Part shown: positions 6,999 to 15,409 of the stretch, one piece after another
Numbering within the stretch: the stretch's first letter is position 1
How the letters are laid out: each line of letters opens with the position of its first letter
DNA from: WVWW01 sp041568335
GTDB lineage: Bacteria > Acidobacteriota > Polarisedimenticolia > Polarisedimenticolales > Polarisedimenticolaceae
Reading direction: 5' to 3'
DNA length: 17,426 bases
NCBI GenBank assembly: GCA_041568335.1
Contig: JBFFZZ010000033.1
Coordinates: forward strand, 1-17,426
The notes under the pieces: model-generated
Told to the model about the DNA's origin: nothing
What the model saw: only the letters and a program-made list of their open reading frames with translations
Databases searched by the model: none
Program-made: the position numbers and the translations under genes

Positions 6999-9900
6999 CT
7001 AGAAGCCGACTCTCAGGCCGAGCTGGAACTGGCGGCCGAAGCGCCGCTGACCGCCCAGGGTCTCGTTGATTCGGTCCTCGAGGCGCAGGGTCTTGTCGTC
7101 GAAGATGTTGAACGCCTCGAACGTGATCTGCATGTTGACCCGCTGGTCGAAGGCGAACTCCTTCGCCATCCGCATGTCGACCGTCCAGAAAGCCGGGTTG
7201 CGCTCGTCGTTGCGGAACCCGGACGGGTAGCGGAAACGGAAGTCGCGCGACGTGTCGCCCGTACCCTGAAGCAACGGCGACCGCGCCCAGATCGTCGCGC
7301 GCGACTGGATCACGGAGAACGGCAGGCCCGACTCCCAGCGCAACACGCCACCGAGCTGCAAGCCCCAACGCGTGAGCTTCATGGCGTTGATCTTGACGAC
7401 GTGAGTCTGGTCGTGCGCCAGGAACCCGCGCTCCTGAGCGAACAGGTTGCGCTCGTTGCCGAGGACCTGATTGAAATCCTCGGCGTCGCCGACCGCCTCG
7501 GACCAGGTGTAGGAGCCGGCGAGTTGCCAGCCGTTGTACAGCCGCCGCACCAACTCGAGGACATAGGCCTTGTAGTTGGTCGAGTTGTGGTTGCCGACCT
7601 CCAGGATCTCGCCCCAGCCGGGATTGAGGATGTACAGGTCCGGCAACCCGTCGGGGACCTCGAACTCCGGTCCGAGAACGCCGCCGGTCTGGATTACCTC
7701 ACCGGTGCAGTCGTCGATGATCCCGTCGCCGATCCCGGGATCGGTGTCGGTCACCGTCTGCCCGGTGTAGGGGTCGATGTACTGTTGGCCCTCGCCGGGC
7801 GAGATCGCGACGGTGGGAAAACCGATGGCACCGCTGACGAGGCACCGACCCTTGTCCGCGACGACGTGGTTGCGATCGATGTCCTGGATCTGATCGCGAT
7901 AGCGCCGGCGGATGTAGGTCAGGCTGAGCGAGGTCTCGCGCGCGATCTCGCGCTCGATGCCGAACGTAAGCTCGGTCTGATAAGGGGTGCGAAGATTGCG
8001 ATCGACCGTACTGATCGTGAGACTCGGGCTGAGACCGCCGAACAGGCCGGCGTTGAGGAACCGCCCGCGATTCGGCCCGGGTGAATTTGACTGAAACGAA
8101 ATGAACTCGAGCTCCGCGACGGGCGGTTCCAGATCGATCAACGGGACGGCGAGGAAGATCTTGTCGAAATAACGCCCCGACGTCACCGAGATCTTGGTCT
8201 TACCATCGCTCCACGGATCCCAGGCGATCGCCAGCCGCGGCGAGATGTTGTTGTTGATGATCTCGATGTCGTCGGCGCGCCGGTGCTTGCGCCAAAAGGC
8301 GCTCTGGATCGCGGTCGGCCCCAGCGGCAACAACCCCGGATGGGCTCCCGATACTTCGGCGAGTTCGCGCTGGAACTGCAAAATGTTGGGGAAGCCGGTG
8401 AACGTGCGCACGAGGACCGCCGCGGCGTTGGCGCTCGCCGACGACAGCAGGGTCGCCTCGAACTCCGCGTTCTCGGCCTCGGGCGCCAGCGCCTCGTTCC
8501 CGCGCGAGAAGATCTCCTCGCGGTCGAACCGCAACCCGAGCGTGATGGAGAGGTTCTGAACCGGTTTGAGCTGGTCCTCGACGTACATGCCCCAGCTGTT
8601 CCCCGTCGCGGAATTCGCGGCGCCCGGAGGGGCCGAGACGCGGGCGAACGTCACGCCCTTCTGCTGAAACCCGACGCGTTGGACCTCGAACGTCACCGAC
8701 GGGGTGCGCACCAGGCTACGGAAGTAGCGTTCGTTCTCCGACGTCAACCCGACTTTGAACCGGTGGCTGAGACCGAACAGGTCGCGCGTAAACCACGTCG
8801 CGTTGGTCCGCACGGTGAACCGCTGCCTACGATCGTCCCAAATCTCGTGATGGGTGCCGGTCACCAGACCGGTGTTGATATCGAAACAGCGCGCCGTGTT
8901 GTACGGCAGGAAGAACCCGTCGAGCTCGCCGAACACCGCACAACGGTTCTCGACGCCTTCGACCATCGGTGTAAAGCCGCGCTCGAGATCCTGGTAAGCC
9001 ACCGTGGACTCCACGAGCAGACGCGGGGAGATCGGTGCGGTCCAGTTGATCGTGTACGACGGCCCGTCGCGCCGGATCCGCTGACTCGAGGCCGGCGAAA
9101 CGCGACTGCTGACACCGAAGTTCTCGATCGTGGTCGGGTCGAGCTGCAAGGCGAAGGCCAGCTTGTTGCGCGGCGAGACCTGCCAGGTCAGTTGATCCGA
9201 GGTGATCGATTGCCGGCGCGTGGTCGTCACCAACCCCGACAACGTCGCGATCGGGTCTTCACGCGCGATCCATTCGTGAGCCAGGCGAAACCACAGGCGA
9301 TCCCGGACGATCGGCCCGGAGATCTGGACGGCGGGTTGGTACCACTCGAACGACTCGCTCTCGGGGCTCGTCACGACATCGCCTGAGGCCCCGCCGTCGA
9401 GCTTGGAAGAACGCCAGATGAAGCTGAACAACCCCTCGAAATCATTGCTGCCCTGTTTCTGGATGATGCGCGCAAAACCACCGGATGCGCGGCCGTACTC
9501 CACACCGGCGCCGGTGCCGATGATCTCCATCTCCTCGATGGCGTCCGTATTGAGCAGGCTCAGCCACTCCCCCGTCAACGGATCCGTGTTCGCGACCCCG
9601 TCGACGATCGCGCGGAAGTTGCGCTCGCGGGAGCCGTGCACGTTGGGGTTCCCATCGCCGTCGCGGTCGAGCACGCCCGGTGCGAGAGTCAGGATGTTCT
9701 GATAGAAGCGACCCGGAACCGGGAGGTTTTCGATGAACGTGGAGTCGAAGCGCGTCGCGTTCCCGGTTCGATCGAGATCGACCACCGCTACTCGGCCGGT
9801 CACCTCGACGCGCTCCGTCAGGCGCGCGGTCAGCGCGACCTGCTGGACGAAATTCTGGCCGCTGCGCACGCGTAGCTCCGGATACCGGCGCGTGGCAAAA

Positions 9901-10169
9901 CCGGTCAACGAGACCTCGATCCGGTACCCGCCGCCGACACGCAGCACCGGAAACGACGCGCAGCCGTTGTCGGCCGTGAGCTCGGATACGGTCGGCGAGA
10001 GCCGCTGATCATTCGAAAGCGTGACCGTCACTTTCGGGAGCGTTTGGCCCTGCCCATCGACGACGCAGACATCGATCCCACCGGTCTGTGCCCCCGCAGG
10101 GGTGGCGGCAAGAAACAGAACGGCGAGCAACAGACCGCCCAAGCGGATCCCTACGCTACTGGGTGACAT
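6999..10169 (-). CDS. Oar-like TonB-dependent receptor with carboxypeptidase-regulatory N-domain
   Basis: 1056 residues from the ATG at 10169, preceded by GAAAGG about six bases upstream. The frame is open to 10400, but that part reads through a terminator and into the upstream gene. Residues 1-27 are a signal peptide (GLLLAVLFLAATPAGA). About 30-118 is a CarboxypepD_reg/CNA-B-like sandwich (IDVCVVDGQG to VALTARLTERVEV). About 130-245 is the plug, with ENLPVPGRFYQNILTLAPGV, DRDGDGNPNVHG (168-179) and IEEMEIIGTGAGVEYGRASG. The rest is a large barrel ending in FQLGLRVGF. This is the Oar/OmpA-related class abundant in Acidobacteriota and Myxococcota, usually tied to uptake of peptides, glycans or other large substrates; the ligand here is unknown. 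An extracellular loop near 7690-7760 is rich in Asp/Gly with two Cys. It is preceded by a hairpin terminator, so it probably has its own promoter, which I cannot place. Confidence 0.92.
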   Translation of the reverse strand: MSPSSVGIRLGGLLLAVLFLAATPAGAQTGGIDVCVVDGQGQTLPKVTVTLSNDQRLSPTVSELTADNGCASFPVLRVGGGYRIEVSLTGFATRRYPELRVRSGQNFVQQVALTARLTERVEVTGRVAVVDLDRTGNATRFDSTFIENLPVPGRFYQNILTLAPGVLDRDGDGNPNVHGSRERNFRAIVDGVANTDPLTGEWLSLLNTDAIEEMEIIGTGAGVEYGRASGGFARIIQKQGSNDFEGLFSFIWRSSKLDGGASGDVVTSPESESFEWYQPAVQISGPIVRDRLWFRLAHEWIAREDPIATLSGLVTTTRRQSITSDQLTWQVSPRNKLAFALQLDPTTIENFGVSSRVSPASSQRIRRDGPSYTINWTAPISPRLLVESTVAYQDLERGFTPMVEGVENRCAVFGELDGFFLPYNTARCFDINTGLVTGTHHEIWDDRRQRFTVRTNATWFTRDLFGLSHRFKVGLTSENERYFRSLVRTPSVTFEVQRVGFQQKGVTFARVSAPPGAANSATGNSWGMYVEDQLKPVQNLSITLGLRFDREEIFSRGNEALAPEAENAEFEATLLSSASANAAAVLVRTFTGFPNILQFQRELAEVSGAHPGLLPLGPTAIQSAFWRKHRRADDIEIINNNISPRLAIAWDPWSDGKTKISVTSGRYFDKIFLAVPLIDLEPPVAELEFISFQSNSPGPNRGRFLNAGLFGGLSPSLTISTVDRNLRTPYQTELTFGIEREIARETSLSLTYIRRRYRDQIQDIDRNHVVADKGRCLVSGAIGFPTVAISPGEGQQYIDPYTGQTVTDTDPGIGDGIIDDCTGEVIQTGGVLGPEFEVPDGLPDLYILNPGWGEILEVGNHNSTNYKAYVLELVRRLYNGWQLAGSYTWSEAVGDAEDFNQVLGNERNLFAQERGFLAHDQTHVVKINAMKLTRWGLQLGGVLRWESGLPFSVIQSRATIWARSPLLQGTGDTSRDFRFRYPSGFRNDERNPAFWTVDMRMAKEFAFDQRVNMQITFEAFNIFDDKTLRLEDRINETLGGQRRFGRQFQLGLRVGF

Positions 10170-10216
10170 CCCGTGCCTTTCGTCGGAAGCGCGCATCTTA
10201 ACCCAGAACCGTCGGG

Positions 10217-10242
10217 AAAAAAGCAGAGCCTCGCGTTTCTGC
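10217..10242 (-). terminator. Rho-independent terminator after the amidohydrolase
   Basis: On the minus strand GCAGA (10242-10238) pairs with TCTGC (10227-10223) around a ten-base loop, followed directly by six T (10222-10217). It lies 22 bases past the amidohydrolase stop and before the Oar-like receptor. The stem is short but the T tract is clear. Confidence 0.5.
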
Positions 10243-10263
10243 GGCGCCCCGTCAGCGCGGTAT

Positions 10264-11091
10264 TCAAAGGCCGGGGGCGACCCAGCCGGGATACAGCTCG
10301 GGGCGACGATCGCGGAGGAACAGCCTGCGGGCGTGCGACTGCGTGGCGCGCTCGCGATCGATTTCCGCAAAGAGGATCGTCTCTTCCCCGTTGCCCGCAC
10401 GCTCGGTGACGCATCCCTCGGGATCGCAAACGAAGGATTCGCCGGCGAAGGTCAGGCATTCCTCCTCGCCGACCCGGTTACAGAGGGCTACCCAGTAACC
10501 GTTCTGGAACGCGGCGACCCGCATCTCCGCCTCGTAGAGACCCTCGGGCCATTCGCCCACCGCACCGGCCTGCGGCACGAGCACCAGATCCGCCCCGCCC
10601 AGCGCCAGCGCGCGCATGTACTCCGGATAGTGCCGGTCGTAGCAGATCGCCACGCCGATCCTGCCGGCGGCGGTGTCGTAGACGGGCGCGCCCGTGTCAC
10701 CCGGGCTGTAGTAACCCTGCTCGTGAAAGCAGGCGTAGTCGGTGATGTGGACCATGCGGGTTCGGCCGAGCAGCGTCCCGTCCGCGTCGATGACCGGCGA
10801 GCAGTCGTAGCAACGCTCCCCATCTTGTTCGAAGAGGTTGAGCACGACGACGACTTCGAGCTCCCTGGCGCGAGTGCAAAAAGCCTCCGTGATCGGACCC
10901 GGCACCGGCTCGGCCAACGTCTGGTAACCGGCGTCCGCCGGTCGCTGTGGCCAGAACCGCTCGAACGCGAGCTCCGCGTAGCACACCAGCCGCGCTCCCC
11001 CGGCCGCGGCACGCTCCAGCGCCCGAATACCGCGTTCGACGTTGCGTTGCTTGTCGGGGCTGCTCGCCTGTTGGACCAGCGCGATCTTCAT
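10264..11091 (-). CDS. Carbon-nitrogen hydrolase (nitrilase superfamily) lacking the usual catalytic Lys
   Basis: 275 residues, full length for the family. The nitrilase fold is clear: E40 in CYAELAF, C150 in VAICYDRHYPEYMR (the CxDxxxPE nucleophile motif) and the second glutamate E124 in FHEQGYYSPGD. The catalytic lysine normally lies two residues before the His of the (R)K-x-HI motif; here that position is M113 in GRTRMVHI, with R112 just before it. Known members are amidases, N-carbamoyl-amine hydrolases and beta-ureidopropionases acting on C-N bonds in the cytosol. This one most resembles the N-carbamoylputrescine amidase/ureidopropionase side, but the altered triad leaves activity open. 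Its ATG is nine bases after the antiporter stop, with a GGAG overlapping that stop, so the two are probably translationally coupled. A hairpin terminator follows. Confidence 0.88.
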   Translation of the reverse strand: MKIALVQQASSPDKQRNVERGIRALERAAAGGARLVCYAELAFERFWPQRPADAGYQTLAEPVPGPITEAFCTRARELEVVVVLNLFEQDGERCYDCSPVIDADGTLLGRTRMVHITDYACFHEQGYYSPGDTGAPVYDTAAGRIGVAICYDRHYPEYMRALALGGADLVLVPQAGAVGEWPEGLYEAEMRVAAFQNGYWVALCNRVGEEECLTFAGESFVCDPEGCVTERAGNGEETILFAEIDRERATQSHARRLFLRDRRPELYPGWVAPGL

Positions 11092-11100
11092 CGGATCAGT

Positions 11101-12957
11101 TTACTCCGGCACCTGCTCGTATCCGTTGTCCGTCAGCCACTCGACCGCCCGCCCATGCTGGTCCGCGTGCAGCCCCAACACCAGGGAGTCCTTCGGACCC
11201 GGCGGACGCCGGGAGTCGAACGGCCGGACCCGCTGTTTGCGCCGCACCAAGAGCGGCAGGAGGAGATTCTCGGGAAAACCGGAGTTTACCGACTCTTCCT
11301 GCGCCTTACCGCGAACCCAGGATTCGATCACCACGTCGCCGCGGCCGAACCGCAAGGACCACAGCTCGAGATCCCTCGGCTGACCGAAGAGGATGCTTGC
11401 GTCCGCCTGTTCGACGAGCGCCGGGGTCACGGTCGTGCGATCCCGGCGGCAGGCAAGATAGGCGCGCTCGATGTCGAAACGCTCGACCGCGCTACGCACC
11501 CACATGAGGTTGATGCCTTCGTTCGGGGTCACCGCGATGCATGCCGCGCGATCGTCGAGCTGGGCCCGTTGCGACGTGCGCTCCTCGATGACGTTACCGA
11601 ACACGACCCGGAAACCCTCCTCCTCGGCGGCTTGACACGCCGCAGGGTTGCTGTCGATGAACATCACCGACTCGCCGGCGGCGGCCAGCTCGCGTCCCAG
11701 CGCACGTCCCAGATCGTTGGCGCCGAGGATCGCGTAGCCGTGATGCGCGGGACGTTTGACCCCGAGCAGTCGCGCGACGAGCGACCCGGTCAGCCCCTGG
11801 ATCAGGACCGTCGAGGCGATGACCAGAAAAACCAGCGCGCGCAACGCGTCGCCGCCTTCGATCCCCGCTGCCGAGAGGCTCTGGGAGAACAACGAAGCAA
11901 TGGCCGCCGCCACGACGCCGCGCGGAGCCAGCCAGCACAAGAACAAGCGGTCCGCCGTGGCCATCGTCGAGCCCGCGGTGGAAGCCACGACGTTCAACGG
12001 CCGTACGACGAGCATCAACACGGCGACCGTGATCGCACCCGGCCAGCCGAGTGCCCGGATGGAGTCGATCCGCACATCCGCGGCAAGCAGGACGAACAGC
12101 ATCCCGATCAACATCACGGTCAGCTGCTCCTTGAACTCCATCAGCTCGCGACCGGCGCGTGTCTTCATGTTGCCGACGACCATGCCCGCGGCGGTCACCG
12201 CCATGATTCCCGACTCGGGCATCCACGCGTTGCTCGCTTGGAACAACACCAGCACGAACGACAGGGTGAAGACGTTCTCGAGCCCATCGGGGACGACCTT
12301 GCGGAACCTCAGCAGAAAGGCCATCACGAGTCCGGCTGTAGCACCGAGGACCAGACCGGTGCCGAGCCGCCCGACCAGCGCGCCGACCCCTTCGGCGATC
12401 GTCGCCATTCCGGGTCCGATCAGCATGACCTGCAGCGTGACCACGGCAAGCACCGCGCCGATCGCGTCGATCAGCACGCCTTCGGCTTCGAGGACCGTCG
12501 CGACGCGATGCCGGACACGGATCCTGCGGAGCAGCGGCGTCACGACGGTCGGCCCGGTGACCACGACGAGCGTCCCGAACGCCACCGCCATCGACCAATT
12601 CCAGCCCATCACCAACTTCGCGGTGACGGCCCCGCCGGCCGCGGTGACCAGGGCTCCGATCGTGACCAGCCGTTGGATCACACCGGCTTCGTGCAGCAGA
12701 CGTTTCCAGTTCAGGTTCATCCCGCCTTCGAAGAGGATGACCGCGACGGCGAAACCGACGATGACATGCAGGCCGGAGCCGAGACTGCCGGGGTCGACGA
12801 GCGCGGCGACGTCGGGGCCCAGGGCGACGCCTGCGGCGAGCAGCAGCACGATCCCCGGCAAGCGCAGGTGACGGGCCACGACCTGCGCGCCCATCCCGGC
12901 TGCCATCGCCAGCGCCACCGTGAGGGCCGCGCCGGGACTCGAGTGCTCGGGGGTCAT
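11101..12957 (-). CDS. CPA-type cation/proton antiporter with C-terminal TrkA-N (RCK) domain
   Basis: 618 residues from the ATG at 12957; an in-frame ATG at 13020 would add a basic 21-residue leader with no ribosome site, so I chose the shorter form. Residues about 8-395 carry a dozen or so hydrophobic helices with CPA hallmarks: ILFEGGMNL (74-82), VVTGPTVVTPLLRR, ATVLEAEGVLIDAIGA (153-168) and LAPRGVVAAA (343-352). Residues about 405-525 are a Rossmann RCK domain with GANDLG at 412-417 and an acidic D435 that would bind NAD(H). A less conserved tail of about 90 residues follows. Such inner-membrane antiporters exchange Na+ or K+ for H+ in pH and salt homeostasis, gated by nucleotide through the RCK domain. 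The ion cannot be told from sequence. It is the first gene of a pair with the amidohydrolase and is divergent from aceA. Confidence 0.9.
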   Translation of the reverse strand: MTPEHSSPGAALTVALAMAAGMGAQVVARHLRLPGIVLLLAAGVALGPDVAALVDPGSLGSGLHVIVGFAVAVILFEGGMNLNWKRLLHEAGVIQRLVTIGALVTAAGGAVTAKLVMGWNWSMAVAFGTLVVVTGPTVVTPLLRRIRVRHRVATVLEAEGVLIDAIGAVLAVVTLQVMLIGPGMATIAEGVGALVGRLGTGLVLGATAGLVMAFLLRFRKVVPDGLENVFTLSFVLVLFQASNAWMPESGIMAVTAAGMVVGNMKTRAGRELMEFKEQLTVMLIGMLFVLLAADVRIDSIRALGWPGAITVAVLMLVVRPLNVVASTAGSTMATADRLFLCWLAPRGVVAAAIASLFSQSLSAAGIEGGDALRALVFLVIASTVLIQGLTGSLVARLLGVKRPAHHGYAILGANDLGRALGRELAAAGESVMFIDSNPAACQAAEEEGFRVVFGNVIEERTSQRAQLDDRAACIAVTPNEGINLMWVRSAVERFDIERAYLACRRDRTTVTPALVEQADASILFGQPRDLELWSLRFGRGDVVIESWVRGKAQEESVNSGFPENLLLPLLVRRKQRVRPFDSRRPPGPKDSLVLGLHADQHGRAVEWLTDNGYEQVPE

Positions 12958-13040
12958 CGCCGCACAACCTATCACGCCCCGGCGAGAGAGCCGTCGTCCG
13001 CGGGATGCCAAAAACTCCATTGAATGAAGGTTTTTGCGGA

Positions 13041-13069
13041 TTGCAGGGAGACGTTTCGGGTTGTACTTT
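13041..13069 (+). promoter_or_regulatory. Candidate promoter of aceA
   Basis: TTGCAG (13041-13046, four of six to TTGACA), a 17-bp spacer and TACTTT (13064-13069, a poor -10) lie in the 178-bp divergent gap between the antiporter and aceA. GCAGGG (13043-13048) and CCCTGC (13073-13078) form an inverted repeat flanking the spacer and -10, which could be an operator. A transcript from here would have a leader of about 60 bases. I found no convincing promoter for the antiporter in this gap. Confidence 0.3.
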
Positions 13070-13135
13070 TACCCCTGCGCAAGGACCTTTGAGAAGACCG
13101 GCTCCCGACAAACACAGCAACCCCGGAAGACGATC

Positions 13136-15403
13136 ATGACGACCAAGACGAAGACTCTGCAGGAACGCGCGGTCCGCGAAACTCAAGAGTGGATGGACGA
13201 GCCCCGCTTCAACGACATCACGCGGCTCTACACAGCGCGTCAGGTCGTCGAGCAGCGCGGCACTATCGCCAACGATCATACGGTCGCGCGCGAGGCCGCC
13301 GAGGCGTTTTACGTCCGGCTGCGCGAGCTGTTCGAGCGCGGCGAGAGCATCACGACATTCGGCCCTTACTCGCCCGGTCAGGCCGTGACCATGAAACGCA
13401 TGGGAATCGAGGGCATCTACCTCGGTGGCTGGGCGACGTCGGCCAAGGGCTCCGACACCGAAGACCCGGGTCCCGACCTGGCCAGCTACCCGCTGAGCCA
13501 GGTGCCCGCGGAAGCCGCCACGCTCGTGCGCGGGCTGTTGACCGCGGATCGCAACCAGCAATACCTGCGCAGCCGCATGACCGAGGCCGAACGCGCCCGG
13601 ACCCCCGAGGTCGACTACCGGCCCTTCATCGTCGCCGACGCCGACACGGGCCACGGCGGCGACCCGCACGTGCGCAACCTGATCCGGCGCTTCGTCGAGG
13701 CCGGCGTGCCCGGTTACCACATCGAGGACCAACGCCCGGGCACCAAGAAATGCGGTCACCAGGGCGGCAAGGTGCTGGTGGCCCAGGACGAGCAGATCAA
13801 GCGACTCAACGCCGCGCGATTCCAGCTCGACGTGATGGGCGTGCCCGGCATCATCGTCGCGCGAACCGACGCCGAAGCGGCCTCGCTGGTCGACGGTCGC
13901 GGTGACGAACGCGACCAGCCGTTTATCCTCGGCGCGACCAACGTGGCCTTGCCCTCGTACAAAACGTGCGTGCTCGCGATGATGCGCTGCCTGCATCACG
14001 CGGGTGTCGAAGAGATCAACGGCCACCTGCTGTACGCCATCTCCGAAGAAGAATACGCCGAGGCCGAGGCGTGGCTCGTACAGGCCGACCTGATGAAGCT
14101 GTTGACCGAGAAGGCGACCGCCCATCGCGACGGCGCCTCCGCCGATGCGGTCCTGGACGAGATGAGCAACCGCTTGGTCGCCGCCTGGGAGGCGGAAGCC
14201 GGGCTCGAGACCTACGGCGATGCCGTGGCCGAGATGATGGAGTTCCGCATCGGCGAGGGCGAGCGTTTCGACATGAGCGTCGACGCCTGGCGCGAGTTCT
14301 CACGCACGGCGTCGTTGCACCGCGCCATGGCGCGAGCCAAGGAAATGGGCATCACCGTGATCTGGAACCCCGAACCGGCCAAGACACCGGAAGGCTACTA
14401 CCAGATCCGCGGCGGCATCCCGTACGCGATCGCCAAGTCGCTGGCGTCGGCGCCGTTCGCCGACATCCTGTGGATGGAGACCAAGACCGCCAACCTCGAC
14501 GACGCGCGTGCGTTTGCCGAGGCGATCCACGCGGTCTACCCCGACCAGATGCTGGCCTACAACCTGTCCCCCTCGTTCAACTGGGACACCACCGGGATGA
14601 GCGACGAGGAGATGCGCCGCTTCCCCGAGGAGCTCGGCCGGTTGGGCTTCGTGTTCAACTTCATCACTTACGGCGGGCATCAGATCGACGGCGTCGCCGC
14701 GGAGGAGTTCGCGACCGCACTCCGGCAGGACGGGATGCTGGCGCTTGCGCGCCTGCAGCGCAAGATCCGGCTGACCGAATCGCCCTACCGCACGCCGCAG
14801 ACGCTCGTCGGTGGGCCGCGTCTCGACGGCGCGCTGGCCGCCTCGTCGGGCCGCACCGCGACGACCAAGGCGATGGGCAAGGACTCGACGCAGCACCAGC
14901 ATCTGGTACAGACCGAGGTTCCCAAGAAGCTTCTCGAGGGCTGGCTGAAAGTCTGGACGGAGCACAACGGCCTGCCCGGCGACCTGCGGGCGCAGCTACG
15001 CCCGCACCGCGCCGGCTCCGAGCTGCTCGAGCTGTGGATCGATCGAGGCCAGAAAAAACTGGCCAATGTCGTGTTCGGAACGATCCACGACCGTAAAGAG
15101 CGCACGATCCTGTCGGTCCGCGATCAGAACACGTTCGACGAAGAGCTACGCAAGAAACGGCTGATGACGCTGGTGCACCTCTTCATCGTGCATCGCTACA
15201 AGGCGCACTCGGTGCACTACGTCAGCCCGACCGAGGACAACCGCTACCAGGCCTCGAAGATGAAGTCGCACGGCGTCTTCCGCCAGGTCAGCGACGAGAT
15301 CGGCGACATCATCGTCGCCGAGGTCGATACCGAGCGCGTCGCCGAGCTGCTCGCGCCGGACGGCAAGGCGCTCAAGCGGCTGATCGAGAAGAAGGACGGT
15401 TAG
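13136..15403 (+). CDS. aceA: Isocitrate lyase, long ICL2-like form
   Basis: 755 residues from the ATG at 13136, with GGAAGA five bases upstream; an in-frame TTG at 13034 has no such support. The enzyme splits isocitrate into glyoxylate and succinate, the first step of the glyoxylate shunt. The catalytic signature KKCGH is at 204-208, preceded by the metal-site segment FIVADADTGHGG (about 164-175) and HIEDQ (195-199). Substrate-loop residues YNLSPSFNW lie near 480. At 755 residues it is far longer than the about 430-residue E. coli AceA and matches the Mycobacterium tuberculosis ICL2 size class. The extra length is a mid-domain insertion and a C-terminal domain from about 590, the region where ICL2 is activated by acetyl-CoA. 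It is convergent with the sulfatase-like gene (six bases apart), with malate synthase just beyond. Confidence 0.95.
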   Translation: MTTKTKTLQERAVRETQEWMDEPRFNDITRLYTARQVVEQRGTIANDHTVAREAAEAFYVRLRELFERGESITTFGPYSPGQAVTMKRMGIEGIYLGGWATSAKGSDTEDPGPDLASYPLSQVPAEAATLVRGLLTADRNQQYLRSRMTEAERARTPEVDYRPFIVADADTGHGGDPHVRNLIRRFVEAGVPGYHIEDQRPGTKKCGHQGGKVLVAQDEQIKRLNAARFQLDVMGVPGIIVARTDAEAASLVDGRGDERDQPFILGATNVALPSYKTCVLAMMRCLHHAGVEEINGHLLYAISEEEYAEAEAWLVQADLMKLLTEKATAHRDGASADAVLDEMSNRLVAAWEAEAGLETYGDAVAEMMEFRIGEGERFDMSVDAWREFSRTASLHRAMARAKEMGITVIWNPEPAKTPEGYYQIRGGIPYAIAKSLASAPFADILWMETKTANLDDARAFAEAIHAVYPDQMLAYNLSPSFNWDTTGMSDEEMRRFPEELGRLGFVFNFITYGGHQIDGVAAEEFATALRQDGMLALARLQRKIRLTESPYRTPQTLVGGPRLDGALAASSGRTATTKAMGKDSTQHQHLVQTEVPKKLLEGWLKVWTEHNGLPGDLRAQLRPHRAGSELLELWIDRGQKKLANVVFGTIHDRKERTILSVRDQNTFDEELRKKRLMTLVHLFIVHRYKAHSVHYVSPTEDNRYQASKMKSHGVFRQVSDEIGDIIVAEVDTERVAELLAPDGKALKRLIEKKDG

Positions 15404-15409
15404 TCGATC

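Noticed and set aside
12958..13020. Antiporter start at the ATG at 13020
   Set aside because: No ribosome site precedes it and the added 21 residues are basic and unlike the family N-terminus; however, the ATG at 12957 also has only a weak site, so this is not fully settled.
10021..13023. A 1000-codon open frame on the plus strand opposite the antiporter and amidohydrolase
   Set aside because: Its translation is His/Arg/Gln/Asp-rich low-complexity text with no recognisable domain, while the opposite strand encodes two complete enzymes. It is a GC-bias shadow.
11594..14125. An 843-codon minus-strand open frame running across the antiporter and aceA
   Set aside because: It crosses a divergent promoter region and overlaps well-supported genes in other frames; its sequence turns Arg/Gly-rich where it shadows the antiporter.
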